From assembly GCF_035938995.1 (NCBI RefSeq), contig NZ_DASZGI010000329.1, forward strand, positions 1 through 64,000: DNA of 64,000 nt, read 5' to 3'. This stretch comes from DASZGI01 sp035938995 (GTDB lineage Bacteria > Actinomycetota > Actinomycetes > Streptomycetales > Catenulisporaceae). The translations under genes and the position numbers were made by a program. The first letter of the stretch is position 1. Every line of letters begins with the position of its first letter. Under the pieces are notes generated by a model. The model was not told the origin of the DNA, did not search any database, and saw only the letters and a list, made by a program, of their open reading frames with translations. Shown here in pieces: positions 41,237-50,904 of this stretch.

Positions 41237-44200
41237 TCACGAGGACGGGCACAGGTCCATCGGCAGCACTCCAGGCCCGCTGATCGTCGCGGTCGCGGAG
41301 TGCACGGTCACCGGCTCGGCGGACCAGATCCGGAAGTCGGCCTGGTTGTTCATGGCCTCGTCCACGGCGGCGTCCGGCAGCGCGAACGTGATGCTCTTCC
41401 ACGTGTCGGAGTTGGTGTTCGTGTTCGAGCCCGCCATGGTGTAGTGGCTGCTGCCGTGCATCGAGTACTGCAACTGCCAGTTGTTCGTGCCGGTGTCGTA
41501 GTACTCGATGGTGACGGTCGCCGAGAAGTCGCCGTTCTGCGCGATGCGCGGATCGACCTGGAAGTACATGTTCAGGTCGCCGGGTGCGCTCGCGGTGGTG
41601 CTGCGCGCGTCCAGCCCGCCGACGGTGACCGGTGTGGTCGTGCCGTCGCCGCCTTCCTGCTGGGTGATTCCGTTGTCGATGTTGGTAGCGCCGAGGGAGG
41701 TGCACACGGTCGCGGTGTCGCCGGGGCCGACGACCGCCACGGGGACCGTCAGCGTGGGCAGCGGGACGCTCTGCGGGTCGCTGAGCGCGAAACCGACCGA
41801 GCTGAAGCCTTGCGCGGCGCTCGTCGCCACGTCGAAGGCGACCGTGACGGTGGCCGTCTCGCCGGTGCTGCTGATCGTCGCGGTGCCGGAGGCCGGGCTG
41901 ACCGTGACTCCGGGCGGCGGCTGCGCCGTCCAGTCCAGCTGCTGGATCTTCGAGACCTGATCGCCGTACGCGCCGACGCCGAGCGTGAAGGTGAGCGTCG
42001 CAGAGTTCGACGATCCGGCAGCCGCGATCAGGTTGACCGGGCTGCTGGTCACGGCGGCGGGCAGCACGCCGGTCGGGAAGCTCAGCGGCTTGGCCTGGTA
42101 CGACGGCGGTTCGTCAGCCGCAGAAGACGCCCAACTGGTATTCGGCGTGCTGGAGATGGCCATGTCCAGGTTCGTCGTCATACCGTGCGAATCCGCGCCG
42201 CCAACCAGGTATGAGGTCGGCACCCAGTCTCGGTCCGTCGTGTCGTCGTTGACCCTCAGTGAGTTGATGTATCCCTGGTCCGAGGCGCCGGGCGCGGTGA
42301 TCGTGAGCTGATGGCCGGGCAGATTCAGCTGCGCCACCGGGAAGATCGGCGCGCTGACCGCCAGCACCGGCGCACCCGGGGTCGTCGGGTACAGGCCGAG
42401 CGCGCCCCAGACGAACCACGAGCTCATCGCGCCGAGGTCGTCGTTGCCGGGCTCGCCCGCCGGGGTGTTCGCGTAGACGTCGTCGAGCAGCTTGTGTACC
42501 TCGGCCTGCGTCTTGTACGGCGCGCCCGCATAGTCGTAGACCCAGGGCACGAGGATGTCGGTCTCGTTGCCGGCCCAGTAGTTCGGCGCGTTCGGCCCGG
42601 CCTGGTCCTGCTGGAAGAAGGCGTCCAGCCGCGAGACGGCTGCGGCGTCGCCGCCCATGGAGGTGATAAGCCCTCCGAGATCCTGCGGCACCGAGAAGGC
42701 GTACTGCCCCGCGTTGCCCTCCTGGAAGCCGGACTGTCCGAAGCTGCCCAGCCCGTCGGTCGTCGGGTCGCCCGCCGGGAAGTTTCCGTTGGCGTCCCTG
42801 GGCTGGAGGAATCCCGAGTCGGTGTTGTAGATGTTCGTCCAGTTCTGCGACCTCGCCAGGAATGTCCGATACGTGTCGTGCGAGCCGAGGCTCTTGGCGA
42901 ACGCGGCGATCGCATAGTCGTCGGCGGCGTACTCGAGCGTGAGCGACGCGCCGTTCGGGACCGCGGAGCCGGATGCGGTGATCGTGTTCTGCACGTATCC
43001 GTCCTTCAGATACGTGTCGAGGCCCGGACGTTCCTCGTAATAACCTTCGCCGAGGTCGCTGCTCGTCTGGACCTGCGTGGCGCCCTTCACCATCGCGGCC
43101 AGCGCGCCTTTCGTGTCGAAGTCGCGTGCGCCGAACGCGTAAGCCTCGGCGATCATCGGATCGGACGCGTCGCCGCCCATCATGCCGGTGTAGCCGTTGG
43201 CGACCGGCCATTTCGGCAGCCAGCCGCCCTGTTGTGCGTCGTTGACCAGCGATTGCATCATCGCGCTGGTCTGCGTGGGTGCGATTGCGGCCAGCAGCGG
43301 CACCTCGTCGCGGTAGATGTCCCAGCCGGAGAACGTGGTGTACTGCGCCTGGTCGGGCCGGGTTTGGTGCACGTTGCCGTCCATGCCGAGGTACTGGCCG
43401 TCGGCGTCGCTGAAGGTGCTGGGATCGAGCAGCGCGTGGTAGAGCGCTGTGTAGAACTCAACTTGCTGATCGTGTGTGCCGCCGCCGATCTGGATCTCGG
43501 AGAGCAGCTGCCTCCACTGCGCGCGCGTCTGTGCGGCCACATCGGACACGCTCCAGCCGTGCAGTTCGGCGGCGAGGTTGGCCTGCGCGTTCGCGACGCT
43601 GACGTAGCTGATCGACACCTGCATGCCGACCGTGGCCTCGGTGGAGGTGTCGAATCCGACGTAGGCGCCGGAGTCCTGGCCGGTCGCGCTGCTGCTGCCG
43701 GCGTTGACGGTCGTGCCGTTCCAGGTGCCCTGCGTGGCGAACGGCCGGTTGAACTGCGCGGCGAAGTACACCGTCGACATGTTCGGCATGTCGCAGAACT
43801 TGCCTTCGGTGATCGAGCCGGTCACCTCGTCGTCACCGACGATGGACACGTTCGCGGCGTTGACGAACGACTGCGAGTCGCCGACCTTGAACAGCACGTT
43901 GGCTTGGGAGCCGGTCGGATAGGTGAAGGAGCCGAGGCCGGTCCGAGTGGTCGCGGCGATGTCGACGCCGATCGCCGACGAGCCCGTGCCCAGCGTGGTC
44001 GAATAAGAGCCCGGCGAGGCGGACTCGGTCGTGTGGCTGAACGGCTCGGTGGTCGCCGTCGGGTTCGTGCCGATCGCGCCGACGGTCGGCAGGATCGGCA
44101 GATCGCCGGCGATGCCGCAGCCGGCGCCCGACACATGGGTGACGCTCATCCCGATCGTTGCCGAGTCGGTGTAGGCGTAGCCGCCCGATGACGGACGTGA

Positions 44201-44440
44201 CGTCGTGTCAGGGCTCCACGCCACCATGCCGAACGGGGCTGAGGCGCCGGGGAACTCGTTCACCGGCCCCACGACGCCGCCACCGTCCCCGGTGCCGATG
44301 AACGGGTTGACCAGTGCGGTCGGGTCGGCGACCAGCGCGGGCAGCGCCGCGGCGGTCGCCAGTGGGGGCTGCGCGGCGAGCAGCCCGGCGGACAGCGTGA
44401 CCGCGGCGGTCAGCGCCAGCCACCGGTGGGTGGGTATCAC
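41237..44440 (-). CDS. Secreted GH92-family alpha-mannosidase
   Basis: A 1067-residue exo-alpha-mannosidase candidate that would trim alpha-mannosyl residues from mannan or N-glycans. A signal peptide (WLALTAAVTLSAGLLAAQP) precedes NPFIGTGDGGGVVGPV, the family N-terminus. Family blocks follow in order: WDIYRDEVPLLAAIAPTQT, MMGGDASDPMIAEAYAFGA, QEGNAGQYAFSVPQDLGG, GNETDILVPWVYDYAGAPY and PGNDDLGAMSSWFVWGALG (catalytic loop with two Asp residues). After the catalytic part come an Ig-like domain and a beta-sandwich that may bind sugar. The start was moved to GTG at 44440, which has GAGGAGG upstream; the frame extends to 44737 without protein-like sequence. It lies 176 nt after the GH3 gene and 231 nt before the sigma-GH99 gene. 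Confidence 0.9.
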   Translation of the reverse strand: MIPTHRWLALTAAVTLSAGLLAAQPPLATAAALPALVADPTALVNPFIGTGDGGGVVGPVNEFPGASAPFGMVAWSPDTTSRPSSGGYAYTDSATIGMSVTHVSGAGCGIAGDLPILPTVGAIGTNPTATTEPFSHTTESASPGSYSTTLGTGSSAIGVDIAATTRTGLGSFTYPTGSQANVLFKVGDSQSFVNAANVSIVGDDEVTGSITEGKFCDMPNMSTVYFAAQFNRPFATQGTWNGTTVNAGSSSATGQDSGAYVGFDTSTEATVGMQVSISYVSVANAQANLAAELHGWSVSDVAAQTRAQWRQLLSEIQIGGGTHDQQVEFYTALYHALLDPSTFSDADGQYLGMDGNVHQTRPDQAQYTTFSGWDIYRDEVPLLAAIAPTQTSAMMQSLVNDAQQGGWLPKWPVANGYTGMMGGDASDPMIAEAYAFGARDFDTKGALAAMVKGATQVQTSSDLGEGYYEERPGLDTYLKDGYVQNTITASGSAVPNGASLTLEYAADDYAIAAFAKSLGSHDTYRTFLARSQNWTNIYNTDSGFLQPRDANGNFPAGDPTTDGLGSFGQSGFQEGNAGQYAFSVPQDLGGLITSMGGDAAAVSRLDAFFQQDQAGPNAPNYWAGNETDILVPWVYDYAGAPYKTQAEVHKLLDDVYANTPAGEPGNDDLGAMSSWFVWGALGLYPTTPGAPVLAVSAPIFPVAQLNLPGHQLTITAPGASDQGYINSLRVNDDTTDRDWVPTSYLVGGADSHGMTTNLDMAISSTPNTSWASSAADEPPSYQAKPLSFPTGVLPAAVTSSPVNLIAAAGSSNSATLTFTLGVGAYGDQVSKIQQLDWTAQPPPGVTVSPASGTATISSTGETATVTVAFDVATSAAQGFSSVGFALSDPQSVPLPTLTVPVAVVGPGDTATVCTSLGATNIDNGITQQEGGDGTTTPVTVGGLDARSTTASAPGDLNMYFQVDPRIAQNGDFSATVTIEYYDTGTNNWQLQYSMHGSSHYTMAGSNTNTNSDTWKSITFALPDAAVDEAMNNQADFRIWSAEPVTVHSATATISGPGVLPMDLCPSS

Positions 44441-44616
44441 GGTTCTTTCGCCTCCTCGGCGAGGAAAGTCAGTACTCTGCGACGCGTGAGGGCGCGGCGC
44501 CGCATGGCCGGTCGGTGGGTGTGGGCAGCGCGGGCGGTGTGGATGGGAGTCGGTCGCGTCCGGCCGTCTCGGAGAGACGGTCTGCGGGCTGTTGGGTCGC
44601 AGCTGCCCTCCCGGGA

Positions 44617-47600
44617 TCAGCCGATGGTCGCGGCGAAGACGTGCAGTGGCGAGGACCCGGCGCTGGGCAGGGTCACCGACTGGACCGTCTTGCCGGTCTG
44701 GAGGGTCACGGCGTCGTAGAACACTGACGCTTTCCACGGCGAGGTGCCGGAAGAGGTGTTGCCGTAGGCCGAGGTCACCGCCACCTGGGAGCCGGGGTAA
44801 GGCGTGGTGCCGGCCCAGTCGCCGAATCCGAGGGTGAACTGCTGGGTGGTGCCGTCGGTGTAGGTGATCGTCGCGGTGCCGGAGGACTGGCCGTTGGCGG
44901 CGGCGCCGAGGAACCCGAGCGTGGTGCCGCTGCCGGTGATGCTGATCGCGCGTCCGTCGGCCTCGACGTTGTCGTTGGTGCCGGCGGCCGAGCTCGGCCA
45001 GGTGAAGGTCAGTCCATTGACGGTGAACAGGGCGCCGGGCGAGAGCCCGACCGCGGCCAGCGCCTGGGCGGAGAAGCTGTTTCCGCCTCCGTCGATGTTG
45101 CCGGGGCCGTGGTTCGAGTCGTCCGTGATGGACACGTTGTTGAACCCTGTGGTCAGCGACGAGTAGGGCACCTCGGTCTGCGCGCCGGAGATGCCGACCT
45201 GCGTGCCCCCGACGCTCTCGGTCGCGGCGATCACCTGCGGCCCCGGCTGCTGGCCGGAGGGCACCGTGACCGACCAGGTGGTCGAGACAGTGGCCCCGGC
45301 CGCGACCGCGGCGAAGGTGTTCGGCGTCGTATTCGCCGCCGACCAGCCGCCGGGCAGGTTCAGCGAGAGCGCGACGTTGCTCAGCGCCGAGGACGACGGG
45401 TTGGTCAGCGCGGTGGTGACCGTCGCCGATCCGCCCGGCTCGATCGCCGGCGGCGCGGTGATCGACAGGTTGTCCGACTTGATCGACATGCCGAAGATGT
45501 GCATCGGCGGGGTACCCGGCTGCGGTTGCGGGTCGCCCTGTGGCAGGGTCACCGACTGCACGGTCTTCGTCGAATCGATCGTGACCGGGAAGTAGTCGAT
45601 CGTGGCCTGCCAGCCCGTCTTGTTGCCGGGCTGGTTGCCGTAGGGCGACCGGATCGCGACGTCGCCACCGGTCGGCGGGGTGCCGTTCGCCCAGTCGCCG
45701 AAGCCGAGGGTGAACTGCTGCGTGCTGCCGTCGGTGTAGGCGATCGTTCCGGTGCCGGTGTCCGGTCCCCAGGCACTCGTGCCGAGGAAGCCGAGCGTGG
45801 AGCCGGAGCCGGAGATGTCGACGGTCTGCCCGGCCGCCACCACGTTGTCCGGCTGACCCGGCCCGGCGTTCGGCCAGGTGAAGGTCAGCCCGTCATGCAC
45901 GAACGGCGCGCCCGGCGTGACGCCGACCGATGCCAGCGCCTCGGCGGAATAGCTGGCGCCCGCGCCGTCCAGGTCGGCGCAGCAGCGGTTGGCGTCGGTG
46001 CTGACGGCGGAGTTGTTGAACGCGGCGGTCAGCGAGGAGAACGGCACGGCGAGCTGTGTGTAGCCGGTGCTGTCGTGCACACCGTTGATCGTGGCGTCCG
46101 CGTCCAGGGTGAAGTTGCCGGCACCGCCCGTCGGCACCGACACCGACCATGTCGTGGTCACCTTCTGCCCGGCGGCGACGCTCGCGAAGCTCGACGGGGT
46201 CTTGGCCGTCGCGCTCCAACCGGAGGGCAGGTCGAGGTTCATCGCGACGTTCTGTACGGTGCCTGAGATACCGGACGCGGCGGGCGCGGTGTTGGTGAAC
46301 GTGGTGGTGACGGTCGCGTTCTGGCCGGGCTGTGCCAAGGCCGGGGCGCTGACCGAGACGGCGTGGCCGACGACGATCGGCATGGAGCCGCTGACGCCGT
46401 CCACGGTGACGGTGATCGTGGCGGTGCCCGTGCCGACGGCGGTCACGAGACCGTTTTGGTCGACCGTGGCGACGCTCGGATCGCTGCTGAGGTAGGACAC
46501 GTGCGCCTTCGACAGGTCGACGAAGCTGCCGTCGTTGTTCGCGGCCTCGATGATGTTGTCGGCGGTCACGCTCATGTTGCGGCCCTGCGGGACGGAGCCG
46601 ACGCCGGTGGTGTCGTCCGCGATCCACGGGTTCTTACCGGTCAGGTCGAGGGTCTGGCCGACCTGGAAGTCGACCTGGTCCGGCTGCACGGTCACGGTCT
46701 GCACGTCGGGCGACAGCGCGCCGGTGACGTCCACGTCCGCAGTGCCGCGGATGTCCGCGGAGCTGGCGCCGACCTTGAAGGCGTACGTGCCGTCGTAGAC
46801 CACGGACTTCATCGCGTTCGAGTCCCAGATGCTCAGGTCCGGCAGGTGAACGACCATTGATATGTACTGGCTCTCGCCGGGTCGCAGGACCTTGGTCTTC
46901 TGGAAGCCGGCGAGCTGCTCCTGCGGGAACGTCACGCCGGACACGGTGAATGACGGCGCGGCGTAGAGCTGAGCGACAGTGCTGCCGGCCGTGGTGCCGG
47001 TGTTCGTCACCACGACACCGACGTGCACGGCGCCGTTGGCGTTGACCGAGCTGTGATCGACCTTGACGTCGGAGTAGCTGAAGTTGGAGTAGCTCAGGCC
47101 GTAGCCGAAGGGGTAGGTGGGCGTGCCGGTGAAGAACTGGTACGTGCGGCCGAGTCCGCCGGTCTCGGCGGGGGTCAGGCCGTAGTTCGACATCGGGGCG
47201 AGCTGGGAGTCGTCGGCGTACCAGGTGAAGTCCAGGTGCCCGTCGGGGTTGTGCTTGCCGAACAGGACGTCGGCCAGCGCGGTGCCCTGGCTCTCGCCGT
47301 TGTAGCCGCTGAAGACGATGGCCGGGAAGTCACTCTGCACGTCGCTGATCTTCACCGGTCCGTCGGACTGGATGGCCAGCGCCATGCGGGGGTTGCCGAC
47401 CGCGGCGACCTGGTTGATCAGCGAGTCGTAATTGCCGGGCATGTTGAGCGAGGTGCGGTCCTTGCCCTCGCTCGCGACGTTCTCGTCGGTGCCTACGAAC
47501 ACGATCACCGCGTCGGCGGACCCGATGTCCGACATGGTCGCCGAGGAGCAGGAGGCTGCGGCGGTGTTGGTAGTCGAAGTGCCGCAGGCGTCGAACACGA

Positions 47601-49143
47601 CCTGTGCGCCGGGGTTGGCCGCCTGCACCGCCGACGTGATGCCCTGCACCGCGCTGACCTGGAGCGCCGGGTCGCCGGAGTAGCCGCCGAGGGTGACTGT
47701 GTTCGCGAGGTCGCCGACGATGACGATCTTGTTCGTCGCGGCGGCGTTCAGCGGCAGCAGCGGGGCGCTGGTTCCCGAGAGGTTGTCGTTCTTGAGCAGC
47801 ACCAGCGAGTCGTCGGCGACCGTGGTGGCCAGGGACTGGTGCGCCGGGCTCTGGATCGCCGACTTGGTGATGCTGGTGTACGGGACCTGCGACGGCGGGT
47901 CGAACTCGCCGGTCTCCATGCGCACCGTGAACAGCTTGATCAGTGCGTTGTCGATCACGCCCTCGCTCAACACGCCGGCGCTGATCGCCGCCTCGATGTT
48001 CGCGAACGTGTTCTCGCCGCCCGCGCAGTTCAGGTCGGTACCGGCGCGCAGCGCGTACGCCTGGCCGCCGGCCGCCGCGGGAACGGTGGTGCCGGTGGCG
48101 GTGTTCGTCCAGGTGCCGTTGGCGCCCTTGCTGTCGGTGGTGTACCCGGGCGGCGCCCAGTCGTGGCCGGACGGGAAGTTCTGATAGGTGGTGCCGATCG
48201 CGCCGCAGTCGGAGGTGACGTACCCGCCGAAGCCGTAGGTGCGCTGCGCGATCTGGTTCGCGGTGTAGGTGTCCGCGACGGACGGCGTACCGTTGATCGC
48301 GTTGTACGACGTCATCAGGCCTGATACATGCGCGTTCTCGATCAGGCTCGCGAACTGCTTAGTGTAGTAGTCGCGCAGATCCGTGTCGCTGACGTTCGAG
48401 GAGATGCCGGTGCGGTTGTCCTCGGTGTTGTTCAGCGCGTAATGCTTCGCGGTCGACGCGACCTTCAGGTACCCAGTCCGCGACTGGCCGGAGAGCGTGT
48501 TGCCCTCGTATCCGTCCACGAACGCGCCGGCCATCTGCCCGACCAGGTACGGGTCCTCGCCGAAGGCCTCGTCGGTGCGGCCCCAGAGCGGGTCGCGGTC
48601 CAGGTTCACGGTCGGCGCCCAGAATGTCAGCGACCCATAGTCGCTGGCCGACGGACCCAGGTTGTTCTGCCCGGTGCCGAACAACGACTTGTCCAGGAAA
48701 CCGCGCACTTCATCCGAGATCGCCGTGGTCTCCTGATACACCAGGCTCGGATCCCAGGTCATCGTGGACGCGAAGTTCGTCGGGAAGCTCGTCGCCTTCG
48801 GCGGACCGCCGTTGCCGCCGTTGTCCTGGTTGGCTCCCAGGGTGTTGACGCCGTGCTGGCCTTCGCTCCAGTAGGTGTACTGCTGCACGCCGAGCCGTGG
48901 GATCGCCGGCGCGCTGTTCGTGCTCAGTTGCGCCACCTTTTCCGGCAGCGTCATCCGTGACACCAGGTCCGCGGCGCGTGCCTGGAAGCTGTAGTGGGTG
49001 TCGAGATAGATGGGCAGTGGGTTTGCCCGCCCCGCGCTGCTGGCCGTGGCCGCGGGCGCGGCAGCGGCGGTGACACCGGTCACCGCCGCCGCGATCAGCG
49101 CCTGCATCCGCCGCGACCTGAGCGGTCGAAACGTCCATAGCAT
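44617..49143 (-). CDS. Secreted multidomain GH3 glycosidase
   Basis: A 1508-residue secreted enzyme. A signal peptide (MQALIAAAVTGVTAAAAPA) leads to a GH3 catalytic domain: VNLDRDPLWGRTDEAFGEDP, AKHYALNN and TSDCGAIG, where Asp is the nucleophile (near residue 315). The second GH3 domain and a fibronectin III-like domain (FPQEQLAGFQKTKVLRPGES) follow. The last 600 residues hold a bacterial Ig-like domain (VSYLSSDPSVATVDQNG) and then two copies of a module made of an NPCBM-associated Ig-like (NEW3) domain and a beta-rich domain ending TQQFTLGFGDWA...KTVQSVTLP. Most GH3 enzymes are 600-900 residues, so the tail is a large extension, probably for glycan binding. Transcription starts at the region shared with the ROK regulator. 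Confidence 0.9.
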   Translation of the reverse strand: MLWTFRPLRSRRMQALIAAAVTGVTAAAAPAATASSAGRANPLPIYLDTHYSFQARAADLVSRMTLPEKVAQLSTNSAPAIPRLGVQQYTYWSEGQHGVNTLGANQDNGGNGGPPKATSFPTNFASTMTWDPSLVYQETTAISDEVRGFLDKSLFGTGQNNLGPSASDYGSLTFWAPTVNLDRDPLWGRTDEAFGEDPYLVGQMAGAFVDGYEGNTLSGQSRTGYLKVASTAKHYALNNTEDNRTGISSNVSDTDLRDYYTKQFASLIENAHVSGLMTSYNAINGTPSVADTYTANQIAQRTYGFGGYVTSDCGAIGTTYQNFPSGHDWAPPGYTTDSKGANGTWTNTATGTTVPAAAGGQAYALRAGTDLNCAGGENTFANIEAAISAGVLSEGVIDNALIKLFTVRMETGEFDPPSQVPYTSITKSAIQSPAHQSLATTVADDSLVLLKNDNLSGTSAPLLPLNAAATNKIVIVGDLANTVTLGGYSGDPALQVSAVQGITSAVQAANPGAQVVFDACGTSTTNTAAASCSSATMSDIGSADAVIVFVGTDENVASEGKDRTSLNMPGNYDSLINQVAAVGNPRMALAIQSDGPVKISDVQSDFPAIVFSGYNGESQGTALADVLFGKHNPDGHLDFTWYADDSQLAPMSNYGLTPAETGGLGRTYQFFTGTPTYPFGYGLSYSNFSYSDVKVDHSSVNANGAVHVGVVVTNTGTTAGSTVAQLYAAPSFTVSGVTFPQEQLAGFQKTKVLRPGESQYISMVVHLPDLSIWDSNAMKSVVYDGTYAFKVGASSADIRGTADVDVTGALSPDVQTVTVQPDQVDFQVGQTLDLTGKNPWIADDTTGVGSVPQGRNMSVTADNIIEAANNDGSFVDLSKAHVSYLSSDPSVATVDQNGLVTAVGTGTATITVTVDGVSGSMPIVVGHAVSVSAPALAQPGQNATVTTTFTNTAPAASGISGTVQNVAMNLDLPSGWSATAKTPSSFASVAAGQKVTTTWSVSVPTGGAGNFTLDADATINGVHDSTGYTQLAVPFSSLTAAFNNSAVSTDANRCCADLDGAGASYSAEALASVGVTPGAPFVHDGLTFTWPNAGPGQPDNVVAAGQTVDISGSGSTLGFLGTSAWGPDTGTGTIAYTDGSTQQFTLGFGDWANGTPPTGGDVAIRSPYGNQPGNKTGWQATIDYFPVTIDSTKTVQSVTLPQGDPQPQPGTPPMHIFGMSIKSDNLSITAPPAIEPGGSATVTTALTNPSSSALSNVALSLNLPGGWSAANTTPNTFAAVAAGATVSTTWSVTVPSGQQPGPQVIAATESVGGTQVGISGAQTEVPYSSLTTGFNNVSITDDSNHGPGNIDGGGNSFSAQALAAVGLSPGALFTVNGLTFTWPSSAAGTNDNVEADGRAISITGSGTTLGFLGAAANGQSSGTATITYTDGTTQQFTLGFGDWAGTTPYPGSQVAVTSAYGNTSSGTSPWKASVFYDAVTLQTGKTVQSVTLPSAGSSPLHVFAATIG

Positions 49144-49301
49144 GTCGCCTCCGCCGTTGGAGTCGTGCGACGCCGCATCCGGCGGGGAAGCCGCGTCACT
49201 GTGGTGTCCATCACGCTGTTTTACTGTGAGTGGTCAGAACTGAGCGCTCTCGCGTGGGTCGGAACCGAGCGCCCCTGCTCCATTCCCCTGGAATGACCGT
49301 G

Positions 49302-49329
49302 TGCCATTGGCATCATGACAGCGTTGTCA
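49302..49329. promoter_or_regulatory. Two adjacent palindromes upstream of the GH3 gene
   Basis: TGCCATTGGCA at 49302-49312 and TGACAGCGTTGTCA at 49316-49329. The second has perfect TGACA/TGTCA arms and looks like LacI-type sugar regulator sites in actinobacteria. They lie about 160-185 bp upstream of the GH3 start and 130-157 bp upstream of the ROK gene, so a sugar-responsive repressor could control both. No LacI gene is in the window. The remainder of 49144-49458 shows only the ROK promoter below. Confidence 0.6.
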
Positions 49330-49431
49330 AGAGGCATGATCCAACACTGAGCCTCGTCAAGCATCGATGACCACGGCCGCCGGGTCACCACCCCACAGCG
49401 TGCCGAGGTCGCGCGGTTATGTCTAGATCAG

Positions 49432-49458
49432 GATTAAATCCGCTGGTACGGTTGCGTC
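49432..49458 (+). promoter_or_regulatory. Candidate leaderless promoter and small palindrome of the ROK gene
   Basis: TACGGT at 49447-49452 sits exactly at -12 to -7 relative to the GTG at 49459, and there is no ribosome site, so the transcript may be leaderless. GATTAAATC, a small palindrome at 49432-49440, lies between the likely -35 and -10 positions and could be the ROK autoregulation site. Confidence 0.45.
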
Positions 49459-50688
49459 GTGGCCACAGCAGTCCCGGAGCCCCAGCGCGGCCCGGATTCT
49501 CCAGACGCACCGATCAACCTCGCCAGCCTCGGCCGCGTCCGGGTGCTGCGCGCGCTCGCCGACAGCCCCGTGCTCTCCCGGGCCGAGTTGGTCCAGCGCA
49601 CCGGCTTGGCCCGGGCGACGGTGGGCTCCGTCGTGGACGATCTGCTTGCCGCCGGAGTGGTGCGCAAGACCACCGAGCCCTCGCCCGCCGGGGCGCGGAC
49701 CGGCCGGCCCCCGCAGCTGCTCTCCCTCGAGCCGCGCGCCGGATACGCGGCGGGCCTGGACGTCGGCCACGATCACGTCCGCGCCATTTTGACCGACCTA
49801 GTCGGAACGACGCTGTGGGACCGCAGCGTGGAAATGGCCGTCGACGGCGATCCGCGCCGCGCGCTGAACACGGCCGCGCGGCTGATCGACCTGGCGATCT
49901 CAGAGCTCGGTCTCCCGAAGGACCGCGTGCTCGGCCTCGGCCTCGGCATCGCCTGCCCGGTGGACAAGACGACCGGGGCGATGCGCGCCGACGGCATCAT
50001 GCCCGGCTGGGTCGGGATGCGGCCGACGGAGGAACTGACCCGCCGCACCGGCCTGACCGTGCGGATCATCAACGACGCCAACGCCGGCGTGCTGGCCGAA
50101 CGGCGCTTCGGCGCGGCCAGGGAGTGCGCCAACGTCGTGTATCTGCGGCTGTCCTCCGGCATCGGCGCCGGCGTTATCTGCGATGGACGCATGCTGCTCG
50201 GCTTCGGCGGACTCGCGGGCGAGCTGGGCCACGTGACGGTCGAACCGCGTGGCGCCGTCTGCCGCTGTGGCAACCGCGGCTGCCTGGAAACCGTGGCCAG
50301 CCCGCCCGCGATCGCCGGCCTGCTCAGCCGCAGCTGGGGAAAGCCGGTGACCACGTCAGAGCTCGTCGACCTGCTGCGCGCGGGCGATCGCGGCACCCTG
50401 CGAGCGCTCGAGGACGCAGGCGACGCGGTGGGTCGCGCGCTGGCGACAGCCGTGATGCTGCTCAACCCCGAGCTGATCGTGGTCGGCGGCGACCTGGCGG
50501 CAGCAGGCGAGGTGCTGTTCGAGCCGATGCGCCGCACGCTCGCCCGCAACATCATGGCCTCGCACATCGAGCCCTTGCGCATCGTGCCCAGCACCCTGGG
50601 CGACAGCGCGTGTGTGCGCGGCGCCGCCGCCCTCGTGCTGGGCAGTGTCCCGGAGCGCTTGGGCTTGGATCTCTTGCCCGCCGCCTGA
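49459..50688 (+). CDS. ROK-family transcriptional regulator
   Basis: A 409-residue sugar-responsive repressor. The N-terminal winged helix (LSRAELVQRTGLARATVGSV, about 42-61) is followed by a ROK sugar-binding domain with the zinc motif CRCGNRGCLE near residue 270, GLAGELGHVTVEP and, near the end, IVVGGDLAAAGEVLF. NagC/XylR-type members release DNA on binding a sugar. It is divergent from the GH3-GH92-sigma-GH99 genes and probably controls them. The start is GTG at 49459. The protein ends SVPERLGLDLLPAA, and close copies of this end follow in frame after the stop (see the repeat at 50641). Confidence 0.9.
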   Translation: MATAVPEPQRGPDSPDAPINLASLGRVRVLRALADSPVLSRAELVQRTGLARATVGSVVDDLLAAGVVRKTTEPSPAGARTGRPPQLLSLEPRAGYAAGLDVGHDHVRAILTDLVGTTLWDRSVEMAVDGDPRRALNTAARLIDLAISELGLPKDRVLGLGLGIACPVDKTTGAMRADGIMPGWVGMRPTEELTRRTGLTVRIINDANAGVLAERRFGAARECANVVYLRLSSGIGAGVICDGRMLLGFGGLAGELGHVTVEPRGAVCRCGNRGCLETVASPPAIAGLLSRSWGKPVTTSELVDLLRAGDRGTLRALEDAGDAVGRALATAVMLLNPELIVVGGDLAAAGEVLFEPMRRTLARNIMASHIEPLRIVPSTLGDSACVRGAAALVLGSVPERLGLDLLPAA

Positions 50689-50811
50689 CCCGTCGCCTTC
50701 GTGCCGGGTAGCGTGGCTGAGCGGCTCGGCTTCGATCTGCTCCCGGCCGCCTGACACGCTGCTCTCTTGCCGGATAGCGGGTCGGAGCCGCTGTGCCCAC
50801 CCGCCGCCACT
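50641..50811 (+). repeat. In-frame duplicated 3' end of the ROK gene
   Basis: After the ROK stop at 50686-50688, the same frame reads PVAFVPGSVAERLGFDLLPAA then a stop at 50752-50754, and then a decayed third copy containing LPDSGSEPLCPPAA. The period between copies 1 and 2 is 66 bp. Copies 1 (GSVPERLGLDLLPAA) and 2 (GSVAERLGFDLLPAA) differ at many synonymous sites yet keep the protein sequence, so the second copy was probably once translated, either as part of a longer protein or in a related gene. Confidence 0.85.
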
Positions 50812-50904
50812 GTCCTGGATCGGCGGCCTATGCCGGACCCCGCGGCCCCTTGCACCGCCAACGCTCCACTGGCGTGCTAGCCCCCCGGCCTCAACCTGAG
50901 CAGC

